Below, piece by piece: positions 35,166-47,240 of a DNA stretch of 64,000 nucleotides. Within the stretch, counting starts at the first letter, position 1. Every line of letters begins with the position of its first letter. The stretch comes from Alnus glutinosa (taxonomy: Eukaryota > Streptophyta > Magnoliopsida > Fagales > Betulaceae): positions 25,484,501-25,548,500 of the forward strand of contig NC_084896.1 in the NCBI RefSeq assembly GCF_958979055.1, given 5' to 3'. Position numbers and translations under genes: made by a program. The notes under the pieces are model-generated. The model made no database searches, had not been told where the DNA came from, and was given only the letters and a program-made list of their open reading frames with translations.

Positions 35166-36330
35166 GATGATTCTTGAGCAATACCCATATGATGAGCGTA
35201 CTATTAGGGGGCATATTAGCGCTATAAATTGGTTCGTTGGTTTTATTTTATTTTAATAAAATACTTCTTTGTTTTGTGTGTTTTTATTTTAAATATAATG
35301 AAACCTAATAACGTTTTCACAAAGTTGTGTAGCTTCTTAATTAAATTAATTTCACTGACTGTTTTTTAGGATGAAAATTTCGGTCACTGAAGTCATATTT
35401 ATTTTGGCGTAAAATATTTTTCTTATTTTTGAGTGTTTAGTATGATGTAAAATATTGGTCAATCTGAAAATATTTTTAATTGAAAAAAATAAAATAAAAT
35501 AACATTCACAAGGAGTAAAATGGTAAAATGGTTTACGCTTCTTATCTGGGTAAACTATTTTTTGTCTCTCTCCCATCCCAGGGCAGACAATTGTGAGAAG
35601 GCCCCTGATGAGGCTCACTTGTCAGAGCAAGTGGGCTGCACAAGGGCCCTCTCACACTTACATGCCCAAATTGCGAATAATAAGACAGACAATTAATGTA
35701 CTGGATCTCAATCTCATCCCCAAATAACTTCTATTCTCACACACTCTTTTGCTCTATATCTTATCTCCATTGTCTCTCTATCTTTCTCGCATATCCTCAT
35801 ATTATATAAACATATATAATCATTGTTATTCGATATGTGTATATTTCCATTAAACGTATAATTTTTAGGATGATTTTTTTAGTTATGTATATATTTTATG
35901 CCGAAACGTGCTTCTAAAGTTTTTTACAACACATGAAAGCTAAGGTTCATGAAAGATGAATTTTCCTGCATGCTTGAAACTTAATTAATTACATGCATTT
36001 GAATGGTTTAGAAATGGATTGACTGAAATTGGTAGATGTTAACCATGCGTCTCTTTCCTTCATTATGCATGTGGTGCGTTTTCATTGGCAGAAAGGTTTA
36101 CAATCAATCAATTCATTATGGCCGGGGGCCATAATTGAAGAAGCAAGCATCACGCGCGTACGCTTCCATTCCGCCGGTTGGTCTATTCAGTGGAAAAATT
36201 AATTAGAAGCTAGCAGAAAGTCAGTCAAGAGCTAACTGTCATATGAAGGTTTCACGAAAGTTCCATGCGTCTTTGTTTTTCTTTGTAGGGACTAGGGAGA
36301 AGCGTACGTGCAAATTCTTCCTTTTTACGA
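35166..36330 (+). repeat. Upstream block of a beta copy
   Basis: It matches 42290-43750 and 55735-56826, the sequence leading to other beta copies, including the segment with ATTGTGAGAAGGCCCCTGATG near 35589. No gene of its own is seen. Confidence 0.7.
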
Positions 36331-37187
36331 ATACCGTGCTTAATACAAGGATTTAGGAAGGTGATTAATTGGAAGTTGTAAGTATTAGCTGGGGACACTA
36401 TGGGTGATTGCGTTTTTAATACATAAATGGCCGTAGAAGGCATTTATCTATGTATGATGATGTGGAAGAATTTACAAACTCACAACAATCTTGTGTCAAT
36501 AAGGTACTCTTACTCAGAAATTAAGAAGATGACCAAAAGTTTCAAGGACAAATTGAGTGAAGGAGGCTATGGCACTGTATGTATATAAAAGGAACACTTC
36601 GAAGTGGCCGCCTTGTAGCTATAAGATGTTAGGTAAATCTAAAGTTAATAGACGAAATTTTATAAATGAAGTTGCAACCATTAGAAGAATTCGCCATGTT
36701 AATGTAGTGCAGCTTATTGGTTTTTGCGTTCAAATGTCAAACCGGGTTCTTAATTATATATGAATTCATGCCTAAAAGGGTCTCTGAATAAGTGTTGTCT
36801 AAGCAACAAGAAAATATATGATATTGCTATAGGAGTTGTTCGTGAGATTGAATATTTACATCAAGGATGTGATATACAAATTTTGCATTTTGATATCAAG
36901 CCTCACAACATTCTTCTTGATGAGAATTTTACTCCTAAGGTGTCTGACTTTGGCCGTGCAAAATTGTATCTAATAGATAACAACATTGTTTCTTTGACTG
37001 CAGCAAGAAGGACATTAGGATATATGGCTCCTAAACTATTCTACAAAAACATTGGAGGTGCATGTCTCCAACAAATCTAATATTTATAGTTTTGGAATGT
37101 TATATGTTGATGGAAATGGCAAGTAGGAGAAAGAACATAAGTGCATTTGTAGAGCATTCAAGCCAAATATACTTTCCTACTTAGGTG
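36331..37187 (+). pseudogene. Kinase-only class-beta pseudogene fused to PPR scrap
   Basis: The promoter-like block joins directly to what is an intron in the 29067 copy (at the ACGAATACCGTG junction, about 36328), so exons 1-2 and the ectodomain are missing. Kinase exon sequence runs from about 36391 (WVIAF.IHKWP) through a changed nucleotide loop (LSEGGYG), [15 protein letters not shown] and [14 protein letters not shown]. The frame breaks near 36590, 36625, 36755 and 37065. At 37187 the kinase ends abruptly and PPR sequence begins, losing the last 150 or so codons. It cannot make a working kinase. Confidence 0.88.
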
Positions 37188-37400
37188 TTGGCTTATGGTT
37201 TTGATGGGGTTTACATTAAGTGGAGTTTTATAACCGGCCTAGAGTTAGAATTGTTGTCGCTTGGGTGGCCATTTCATTCTTCAGTTACAAGGATAGGATT
37301 GGCTTTAATTTAAATGCAATTTGTGTTAGTTGTTGCTTAATGGAAATGTATGCAAAGTTCAAACTTATGCTAATCATATAACATTAACGTATACTTGTAA
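37188..37400 (+). pseudogene. PPR-protein gene fragment (second copy)
   Basis: It aligns with 32260-32410 and 58740-58930 (GVLYNRPRVRIVV/LELLSLGWPFHSSVT region). It is fused in mid-sequence to the kinase fragment at 37187. Only about one and a half repeats remain, without an open frame. Confidence 0.7.
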
Positions 37401-37466
37401 TTTTGTTTTTAAAAAATTTAGAAATGTGTGATGTTATCGATGAAATGGTCAATTCTGAGAGTCATT

Positions 37467-37795
37467 CGTAAGCATACAACACCTCCTTCAAACAATATTT
37501 CTACAACATTGTTCGTTGAAGGGCAATCGATCACTAGACTTTTTCTTTATGCACCACATACATATAATGCCACTAGCTATGACCATCTTCTTCACTATTT
37601 TCTTTCCTCCTTCATGGCATCTTCCGTTTCTATGTCCTTTCCGTTGTGCAAATGGTCATAGACCCAAATAAAAAAGTAAATTTGACTTGAATACTCTGAA
37701 GATGCATTTAAGTTCTTTCTTGTTCCCGTTATTTTCATCAATAACATTCTGAAACTAAAAACAAAAGATTTGTAAGAGACGTACACTTCTGTTAA
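37467..37795 (-). pseudogene. Inverted class-beta kinase fragment (second copy)
   Basis: The minus strand reads VSYKSFVFSFRMLLMKITG and EYSSQIYFFIWVYDHLHNGK, clearly the beta C-lobe ([32 protein letters not shown]). It is out of frame beyond DAMKEE. Same module order as at 32091-32862. Confidence 0.85.
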
Positions 37796-39485
37796 AGTAT
37801 TGATTAATGATTAAATTTATGAAAAAATATAACAAAGCTTCCTAAACTATCAACCAATTTTAGAATAGCTACCTAAATTGTTAAATTTAGTAATGTGACC
37901 CATCAAACTATCAAAGTGTGCTAAAATATTCCTACCCATCAAATTCACTTTTGTCCAAATATTCCTAAAATATTTCCTATATATATTTCGCTCTAGTGCT
38001 ACAATGGGGCCAACTACCCCGTCGTTTATGCTGATTGATAATCACATGCAAATAATTGACATGATCATGGGCCCATGCATGTGGAATTTAACAAGCAATT
38101 TGCATGTGGAGGACTTGAAGCGAGAAGTCTTGTATTGAGATAAACTTCCAAACCCTTTATTTCTCATGGTCTACCTTTCTTGGATTTATTCTTAGCCACT
38201 CAAGAAAAGCTTGGGATTTCTCATGGGCCCTCTAACGGATAGCTGTTTGAAAAACTTAACCTACATTCAAAAACTGGCTGGCAATTTTGATCATGGAGAA
38301 GCTTTGAAGTGTGGATTCTTTGGATTGAGATAAACTTCCAAGCATTCTTGACTCTTGAGCAAGACCCACATGACAGAGAAGGTTGATGAAAGAAGCAGGC
38401 GGTGGTAGATGGAAAATATGGTGGACAAGTTCTATATGTTTTGACAAGTGCTATCTACTCTCTTTCGAGTCATTTTAAAATTCATGCGACTTTTAAAATC
38501 ACAATTAAATTAAAATTTAATAATAATTTATCATACATTTAATGGTAATTTTAAAAGCCACGTTAATTTTAGAAGGCTTCAAGGAAGAGTACCCCTTTTG
38601 GATAATTAAGGATCCCCGGCCTACAATTTCCAAAAAATTATAGATTATCAAATTAAGTCAATTTAGGCCGTTTCTTAAAATGAACTGTGTAAAAAATACT
38701 CATATTAAAAATGTGACATATTACCTATGAAAATCGAATATATTTCCATCATATTCTTACAAGTACATGCATAGTAATTAATCTTGTTCAAACCATAAAA
38801 GAAAAGCGAGGAACTTCTTACAAGTACATCATTGTTAATATCTGTGTTTTTGAGGGTTATTTTTTTATTTTTATTTTAGGTTTGACAAGAGTTTTAATAT
38901 GATATAAAAGTAAACGTAAATAGTTTATACTTTTAATTATTTATTAATATTTTTAACTTGAGAATATAAGTACACGCAGTATTTAGTCTTTCGTTGCAAC
39001 AGATCGATTAGCACAGGTAGAATGTCATTTTATCACACAATTGGAAGAATAAACTCAAAATATGGTAAAACTATTGCAAGATTCGTCCACAGCATAGAAT
39101 TTATCCACTATTTCAAATACATTTCAAAGGTAACAATATATTGTCCAACTTCGACTGACGTGTGCATAATGTGAACATTAAATTTTAAATTTAAATTACA
39201 AGTACATTAAATTTTTTAAAAACAAAATTAAAAGTTAAAATGGAAAGATAAATTGATCATGAAATCCATAATAGTAATATTTTTTGCTAGAAGTACATAA
39301 TGTGTACTTAATTTATAGAACATTCTTCTTTTGCAAGAAATCCTGACCATCAAACGTGCGTACGTAGTGGTACTGCGACTAAAACTAAAAAGATTTTCAC
39401 TTTAAGGTTATAGAAAAGAAAGGAAAAGGGGAAAGATTAATAGTTCTAATCCTCGAGTACAATATGATTGAAACCTGAATGATCA
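37796..39485. repeat. Spacer between beta module and alpha 3' end
   Basis: No gene. It matches 59284-61179 over most of its length, which makes the two beta-to-alpha tail-to-tail spacers paralogous. It contains the CACATGACAGAGAAGGTTGA stretch near 38366. Confidence 0.65.
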
Positions 39486-40016
39486 TTACTCTTGTTCCGG
39501 GATGACATCAAACTTTTGGTCTAGATTCATTCTTGTGGGATTTGTCGAGCCAAATGGATTAGGAGGCATAGTTAATTCATTCCCTCCTTCCAACATTTGA
39601 GTGACAACTTTCATAGAAGGACGACTCGCTGGGTGCCATTGGATGCACCAAAGTCCAACAATTGCAAGTTTTTTTGCAATTTTAGCATCTTCATCATCCT
39701 CAATGAGGACTCGTAAGTCTTCTTTTTGTTCCAAGAAATTGTAGATCCATTCTGGAAAGTAAACTTGATTAGTGTTATTTACTTTATTCTCAACATTTTT
39801 CCTTCCTCCAACTACTTCAAGCAATAAAATTCTAAAACTATAGACATCTGATTTGTAAGAAACATTTCCAAAGTTCCTAGAGAAGACTTCAGGTGCAATG
39901 TAACCCATAGTACCCCTGGCTACAGTCATGGACACTGCACTTTGATCCTTGGAGCACAACTTAGCAAGACCAAAATCAGAAATTTTTGGATTAAAATTTT
40001 CATCTAGCAAAACATT
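39486..40016 (-). pseudogene. Truncated class-alpha kinase, C-lobe only
   Basis: An open minus-strand frame from VLLDENF through [28 protein letters not shown] and GLWCIQWHP to the IPEQE-stop tail. It is about 95 percent like the C-lobe of the intact alpha gene by eye. The 5' side stops at 40016, a few codons after the catalytic loop, and is replaced by a CACTACAAAAAAAA run and then beta-flank sequence. ATP-binding loop, catalytic aspartate, membrane span and ectodomain are absent, so it is a remnant. Confidence 0.9.
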
Positions 40017-40040
40017 CACTACAAAAAAAAGGCACAATCT
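40017..40040. other. Rearrangement junction with CACTA-type end
   Basis: CACTACAAAAAAAAGG stands exactly between the cut alpha kinase and beta-flank block c. It looks like the terminus of a CACTA element (compare 3744), but no second end or subterminal repeats follow. It may be a footprint left at a deletion breakpoint. Confidence 0.45.
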
Positions 40041-40421
40041 GCCAATTTTCGTGCCACTAAATCACAAACAGAGCCGTTTCTCACATTGTCTTTAGAAGCA
40101 TTCACAATTATTCTCCTATTATCTTCCATTAGAATCAATAGTGACAAAGATCTCCGGTGTAATCCCCTATTTCCTATATTATTTAGGAAAAATATATCTA
40201 AAAACATATATATACATTAACAAAAGTAATTCATTTTTAACATTGTAAATGTTTAAAACGTTATCATTACAAAGTTAAAAAAATAATAAAAATGAACTTT
40301 ATACAAATTTATATAATCTTATACGAGTCAACCGAATTTATACGAGTTTGACTCGATACATGAGCTCAATTTCAATTACGCTTGATTTATTTAATAAACA
40401 AACCAAACTCTTAGCCCGAGC
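40041..40421 (+). repeat. Beta-unit flank block c
   Basis: It is nearly identical to 52660-53070 and more distantly like 19080-19350 (shared TTCCATTAGAATCAATA and ACTTTATACAAATTTATATA). No gene. Confidence 0.8.
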
Positions 40422-41357
40422 TATGTATATTTCTATCGGATGGCTGCATGTTTTATATATATAATAGTTTTGCTAGACGTATTAGTATGCATAAGAGTCT
40501 CAATAGAAAAGAACTTATGTATATTTCTATCGGATGGTTGCATGATTTAAATGCTATTGTTTTCTAAGTCTTACTAAATCAAAGGTAATATAGTAGGTGA
40601 TGATGTATGTAGTTGTATCCAACAATGAAACTTCTACTTATAAGCTCAACTGCGAAGTATGCTTTAAATGTTTTTCATTAGTCAGTGTTTGCTATATCAG
40701 ATATGGGGATTTTCAAACAAAAGTTTATAAAATCGGTGGTTGTTATAGTGTACGCATGACTAGAAAAGAAAAGTTAGTTCTTTGCGAAAACTCGGTGAAT
40801 AGTATACATCTGAGGTCTTAGTGTATTTATATATGCTAAGACAGTGGGCTCATAATTCTACCTATACGGATGTGGCAACCCCCGCAACCGTACAGACATT
40901 GTTGCTTTGGTTGCAGGTTTTGTGGATATAGATTTTGACTCGTCCACCTAGCGTATGGGATGCTATAATTGGAGCACATCACGACAGTTATTAGTCACGG
41001 ACTCATGGGTAGTCTGCATTTGGGTATTTTATTTATGGCTCGTGTCATACGTGGCATATGTATTTGTTGAGCCTGTATTTTAGTATGTAATTAGTGTAAT
41101 ATGTTTTATAAACTTGAATCAGTTAGATATGTAAATGGCTCTTGCTGTTGATAACAATTATAAACTAGATGTATTTTCGATATTGATATGTATTCCGCTG
41201 CACATTGATATTTATATTCCGCTGTGTTAGATGTAACTCTAAATATCAGGTACATGTTATGGAACGTGTACGTATGTTGGCTGAGCGACAAGTAGTCGTG
41301 CCACTGTGAAGATCCGTTTGTATGTTTAAAAAAAAATAAATAAATAACGGGTCGTCA
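40422..41357. other. Unassigned segment, possibly a decayed LTR
   Basis: It stands where the paralogous unit has the PTEN2-like fragment (53090-54760). It begins with a 28-bp direct repeat spaced 94 bp apart (40422 and 40516, TATGTATATTTCTATCGGAT) and ends CGGGTCGTCACA, an LTR-like 3' end. The middle (GTGGCAACCCCCGCAACCGT, near 40872) is reminiscent of Gypsy LTR sequence. No partner LTR and no coding region. Confidence 0.35.
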
Positions 41358-41740
41358 CATATAACTCCAAACAAAGAGAACACCAATAACCAGAGTTCTC
41401 ATTGGCAAAAGTTTCGAATCCAATGTGGCACCCCATCTGCATAAATGAGCTATCAGCACCAGGAAATGCCAATTAGCCCTTGCTCAATTGGTCCAGGTGC
41501 TGTAAGGTTAAGGAATAAAGCCTTGAGTCTAGCTCGTGAAATTCTTGTATATCCCCCAATGAACTTAGATACTACAATAACAATAAATTCAACACCAACA
41601 TTAAACAAAAAAAAAGTAAAAAATCCTTTAGTCTTCGATGCTGAACAATTGTCCCAAAGTAGGAAAAAAGAATAATTCAACATGCGGCAATTGGGAATCA
41701 CAAAGATTAGCAAGAATAATTATGATGCAATACAGACTAT

Positions 41741-41777
<37 letters not shown>

Positions 41778-42290
41778 TATGCAAAAGCCCTGTTGAATAT
41801 ACATAAAACAAGGCAATCACAAAGGTTAGTATGAACAATTCTGATATCGATGCACTATTTGAATATATCACTGATGAATATTAAGGGGGAAAACCCAAGG
41901 AAAGAATGAGAAAACAGTATTTGCTGAAATGCCAAAAAAACAAAAGGGAAGTATGACAAATGAACTTAGATACTATAATAACAAAAAAAAAAAAAAAAAA
42001 ATTGCTTTCATTTGGTTCAACAAGATATATAAGAGTTTAAGAGATAAGTGATAAAATTAGCCCTTGCTCAAAGCAGTGTTTGTGTCAAACCAATGCACAT
42101 GTAGCCATGTGGCCCATATGGGCCAGATCGATTTCTGAGGGCTGGAAAGTCTTCAATTCAATGTACAAGGATTCAAGTTCCGAGAATGGAACATTAATAT
42201 GCATGATTGGTTGGTTTATTGGGCCGATCAGGCTCGTTCATGGTTCTTAGGAAACTTGGTGCATGCAAAGATGATTCTTGAGCAATACCC
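41358..42290 (+). repeat. Block d (unit flank)
   Basis: It matches 54763-55730, with the start CCAAACAAAGAGAACACCAA. The (TA)n tract at 41745-41774 is longer here than in the paralogue. No gene. Confidence 0.8.
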
Positions 42291-43750
42291 ATATGATTAG
42301 CGTACTATTAGCCTATTTAGGGGCATAAATTAGCTATAAATTGGTTAGTTGGTTTTGTTTTATTTTAATGAAATCCTTCTTTGTTTTGTGTGTTTTTATT
42401 TTAAATATAATGAAACCTAATAACGTTTTCACAAAGTTGTGTAGCGTCTAAATTAAATTGAATTCACCAGTGGTTTTTTACGACGAAAATTTCAGTCATT
42501 GAAGCTATATTTGTTTTGGCATAAAATATTTTCCTTAATTTTGAGTGTTTAGTGTGATGTAAATTATTGGTCAACCTGAAAATATTTTCAGCTGACAAAA
42601 AAAAAAAAAATAACATTTATAAAGCGTAAAATGGTTTATGCTTCTCATCTGTGTAAACTACTTTTGGCCTGTCTCCCACCCCCAGGGTAGGCAATTGTGA
42701 GAGGGCCCCTGATGGAGCTCACTTGCCAGAGCAGGTGGGCTGCACAAGGGCCTTCTCACAATTGCATGCCCAAATTGAAAACAACGTGGACAGACAATTG
42801 CATTGGATTTTAATCTCAGCCCGAATGTCTTCTATTCCCACACTCTCTTTTGCTCTGCAGCTCATCTTCATTGTCTCTCTATCTTCCTCGCATCTACTCA
42901 GATTATATGGGAATATATTTATATATGATCATTGTTGGTCAATATGTATATCTTTTAACATGTTCTTGCTTCGTCCGGTTTAAAGCCTTTGGTTTTTGCC
43001 CCTTGTTGTTCATTTCGCAAATGATATGAAATGAATCATAGGGGCAAAATATAAAAGCACTAAATCACAAGAGTGGAACGTATTTAACCCTTTAATTAAG
43101 CTAAGTTTTAGCTAGGTTGACTTTTTTAGTTGTGTTTATATTTTATGCGGAAACAATTAAATACGCGTTAAAGTTGTTTATAACACATGAAAGGTTCAAA
43201 ATCAATGTTTTTTCCTTGAAACTTACATGGACATAGATTTTCAAGTTTCGACAAATTGATAACTTATATTATCATATTTGATTTGGATGACGTACATTTG
43301 AAGTGTTTAGAAGAAGATAATCCGGATCGATCGGTAGTGGTTGTGTTTTTAAACGGAACGAGTCAAGTTTAATTAGCTTAATTAAAAACTACGAAATTTT
43401 AAGTTTAATTTATCAAAAACTTAAAGCTAGGACATAATAAATTATGCATTGGAATGGGTCATGCATGCATGCGCCATGACTAAAATTGGTAGATATTAAT
43501 TAAACATGCGTGCACCATGCCAGCATGCGTCTCTTTCCTTCATTATGATTTATGCATGTACGTGGTGCCTTTTCATTGGCAGAAAGGTTTCCGTACAATC
43601 AATTATAATTCATTCTGGCCGGGGGCCTTAATAATTAATTGACTAAGCAAACATAACGCGGGTTGGTCTATTCAGTGAAAAAAGTCAAGCTAGCTTTATC
43701 AAAGTTATATGTATGAAGCTTTCACCCAAATTCCATGCATCCTTGTTTTT
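42291..43750 (+). repeat. Upstream block without its beta gene
   Basis: It matches 35170-36260 and 55735-56790, which precede beta kinase-only copies. Here no beta kinase follows; the match fades at about 43750 and the next gene is the alpha copy ending at 45206. A beta copy was probably deleted. Confidence 0.65.
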
Positions 43751-45205
43751 ACAAGTTGGAAACTTAACCCACTCATAAATAATGAAGTGATTGGCATTCA
43801 ACTCACCACTAATCCCATTTTCTTTTCTCTAATGGGATTTTCATTACCCAATAGGATTTTCTCGATGGATATTATTTATTTTAAATGAAAGATTATGATT
43901 TAAGGGTATTGTATTTAACGGTGTATATGAAGTCAATACTAATACGTTTTTTTTATAAATTTAAATAATATAAAATTATATATACCATTAAATCTATTAA
44001 TTTTAAATCCTAATTACAAAAATAAATAATATTCATTTCGTTTGAAATTATCACAATTCGCATTCCCGTCCACCAGAAGAAGGCTCACCCGAGGTGGGAA
44101 GCCTCTCAAATTGCGAAGCCCAAAACCATTGGCTAATGGGATGCGTCATGCATGTCTCAGCACAATATTAATTAATTTCTTTTTTAGAAAAAAAAAATTA
44201 AAAAATAAAATAAAATAAAATAACGAGTTGTCACTGTCCTTGACAACCTTTTTTTTTTTTTTCTTTTTTTAGTACTGTCCTCGACAACATTAAATATATA
44301 GTTTGCATGCCATGAAGATCAAAGGCAGCAAGTTTTAAGACACTGTTTTTTTTTTTTTTTTTATACTTTTATTTTTGTTCGAAGAGCTTATGAAAATTTG
44401 AGATTGATAAATTTTAAAAAATAATGCTATTTGATATATAATTATGGGAGTGTCATATAAATAGAATGAAATAATAGCAAATATCAAGCATCATGAGATC
44501 ACCGGAGAAGTGTGCAAATTCTCCCTTTTTACGTAAGAGCACGTAATACTACATACAATATTTTTATTTAATAATTATTTTATAAAATTAGTATTGTGAG
44601 ATAAAAAATAATATATATATATATATATAGAATAATATCTTTTACTTTCTCTATAAGTATTTTGCTTTATCTTCAAGTTTAGTGTTATTTGTGTATTTTT
44701 ATTTATTTGTTTTTTTCCAAGCATTTTGTTTGAAAAATACTCAAACTTGGCTTATATAAAGAAGGCAAATCTGTATTATTTTAAAATTCAGTTTTGAAGT
44801 TTCAATTATATTTCAGACATTTTTTTTTTTTTTTTTTGCTTATTTGGGTCACCTAGACTAGTCTTTCTCGTACGTAATTTTTATTTTCTCTCTTACTGAA
44901 TTTTCTTTTCAATTTTTAATTTTTAGTTTTTGCTGTTATTATATATTATTAGAATACTATTCATTCTACGTGACGTCATATATTTAGGTTAAGGTTTTCA
45001 AACAGCTACCCATTAAGGCCATGATCATGTCAATTATATCACAATTCACAGCCCAAGAAATCGACAACTGAAAAAACAATAAAAAAGAGAAAGGAAAAAG
45101 GCATGAAAAACTAGCCGGAACAACTAGCCAGTTGTCTACATTGATTTAAGATTAATAGTCCTAATCCTGGAGTACAACATGGTTGCAACTTGTCTGAGCA
45201 TTATA
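43751..45205. other. AT-rich spacer, 3' side of the intact alpha gene
   Basis: No gene seen. It contains A/T homopolymers (about 44250-44262, 44346-44361, 44821-44837) and a short (TA)n at 44611-44628. The last 150 bp resemble the 3' flanks of other alpha copies. A polyadenylation signal could not be fixed. Confidence 0.55.
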
Positions 45206-47240
45206 TTACTCTTGTTCTGAGATTACATCTAACTTTTGCTTTAGACGGCCTCTTGCAAGCATATTTGCATTCATTCTTGTGGGATTTGTCGAGGCAAATG
45301 GATTAGGAGGCATAGATAATTCATTCTCTCCTTCTAACATTTGAGTGACAACTTTCATAGAAGGACGACTTATTGGGTGCCATTGGATGCACCAAAGTCC
45401 AACAATTGCAAGTTTTTTAGCAATTTTAGCATCTTCATCATCTTCGATAAGGACTCGTAGGTCTTCTTTTTGTTCCAAGAAATTGTAGATCCATTCTGGA
45501 AAGTAAATTTGACTAGTGCTCTCCATTTTATTCTCAACATTTTTCTTTCCTCCAACTACTTCAAGCAATAAAATTCCAAAACTATAGACATCTGATTTAT
45601 AAGAAACATTTCCAAAGTTCCTAGAGAAGACTTCGGGTGCGATGTAACCCATGGTCCCCCTGGCTGTAGCCATGGACACCGCACTTTGATCCTTGGAGCA
45701 CAACTTGGCAAGACCAAAATCAGAAATTTTTGAATTGAAATTTTCATCTAGCAAAACGTTATGAGGCTTGATATCAAAATGGATGATTTGTTGGTCGCAT
45801 CCTTGGTGAAGATAATCAATTCCTTTTGCTATGCCAATAGCAATGTCTTGCAGTTTGTTCCAACCAAGGAAAAGAGTTTTAGTGTCCGCCGAAGATATGA
45901 ACTTTTCTAGTGAATAAGGTAAGAACTCATAAACTAAAGCTCGTCGAAATCCATCAGCACAGAAGCCAACCAAGCGAACTACATTAACATGATGAATCCT
46001 ACCAATTGTCCCTACCTCATTTATGAATTCTTCCCCATTTTCTTTGGTAGTACTGTTTAGGATCATCTTCACCGCAACATAGATTTCATTTGAAAGCTTT
46101 CCTTTGAACACCATTCCGTAGGCTCCCTCGCCTAACTTCTCAGTAAATTGATTTGTAATCCTCTTAATATCGGCATACGAGTATCTGGTGGGCTTGAAAT
46201 TTTTGTAATCCTCCAAAAACAATTTGATCTTAGCTTGATTTTCTTTTTCTGCTTTGTCATAGGTGTAGACACGGTAGAGAGCAAAGACCGCTAGTACTAA
46301 CAGCAATGAACCAAAGATGATGCCTGCATGTTAAACATTCGTACGCAAGTGATCAACAAGAACTTGTTTCTCCCAATCGAATAATAAAAACTAGCTTCAA
46401 AGTGGCTAGTAGACGAGACTCACCAGTAATCTTTAACTTGGCTAATACATCTGTTAAAGATTTAACAAAATTAGATTCTCATTGTAAATAACCAAACCAA
46501 TATTGGCTTGAAGCAAGAGAGAAACTTGAGGAGAAATTGATTATACCTTTTGCATGTTTGGTGAAGCACTCCGTTTCTGATTCATTGCTATTATTCTTCA
46601 ATCTACATCCCTTGCCTTTCTCTTCACAGTGTCTGCACTTTGGTCCGGACCACTTCAATTGCAGATTAATATTATCATAACCGAACACTACACCATGTGA
46701 AATTGATCGAAGATTATACTTCTTTTTACAAGATGCAATGGGCAAATCGCTGATGTCATCATTATACGAAGGGAAGGCACGGACTTCGTGGCTTGGGCCA
46801 CTAAGACAAGAGATCGCATAGCGAGATTGTTCTTCTGTTGAGGAACAATTGAATAAGGCAAAGTCATACTGGAAGTTTTGTTTCAGTATTTGGAAAGGCG
46901 AGGAAGCCAAATTGAGTGTATGAAGCTGTCTTGGAAAGCAATGATCTGGGTCGTATACTTCAATCACCTGAGATTTGTAGTCAATATTTTTCACAAAGAA
47001 TTTCACAGAAATGGGCAGCTGGAGCACCGTTTCGTTTCTATCAGTGCAGGATAGATTAAACCCAGGATATCCACAGTGGTATGACTGGCTGTTTAGTCGG
47101 AAGGGAAATCGAATGGCTGGGCCAAGGCTTCCACACGGAAATTCATCACACCCATTTTGGCCTTCTCCAAGGCCTACGACGAAAACCGCAAACAAGAAGA
47201 AATATGAGATTACCATTTCTAAGCAAATATGCATCTCCAT
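45206..47240 (-). CDS. Intact class-alpha LRK10L-type receptor-like kinase
   Basis: Exons 47240-46547, 46450-46424 and 46323-45206 have GT/AG borders and consistent phase and join to 1,839 nt, 612 aa. Order: signal peptide (about 1-27, YFFLFAVFVVGLGEGQ), GUB_WAK-type domain (about 30-100, CDEFPCGSLGPAIRFPF), second cysteine-rich part ending CRHCEEKGKGCRLKN (to about 225), membrane span (about 242-259), kinase (about 302-575). Kinase landmarks: GEGAYG, K326, E343, catalytic D424 in [11 protein letters not shown] at 442-444, [10 protein letters not shown]. The residue before D424 is Phe rather than Arg, so it is non-RD, a class often found in immune receptors. The family (rust-resistance Lr10 kin) is inferred to phosphorylate Ser/Thr at the plasma membrane after sensing a cell-wall or other extracellular ligand; the ligand is unknown. 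It is divergent from the beta gene 191 bp away. Confidence 0.93.

Noticed and set aside
36252-36443. Minus-strand frame across the upstream block and kinase start
   Set aside because: It is the antisense of the beta pseudogene junction.
41453-41713. 86-codon minus-strand frame in block d
   Set aside because: The corresponding sequence near 54860-55070 does not keep the frame.
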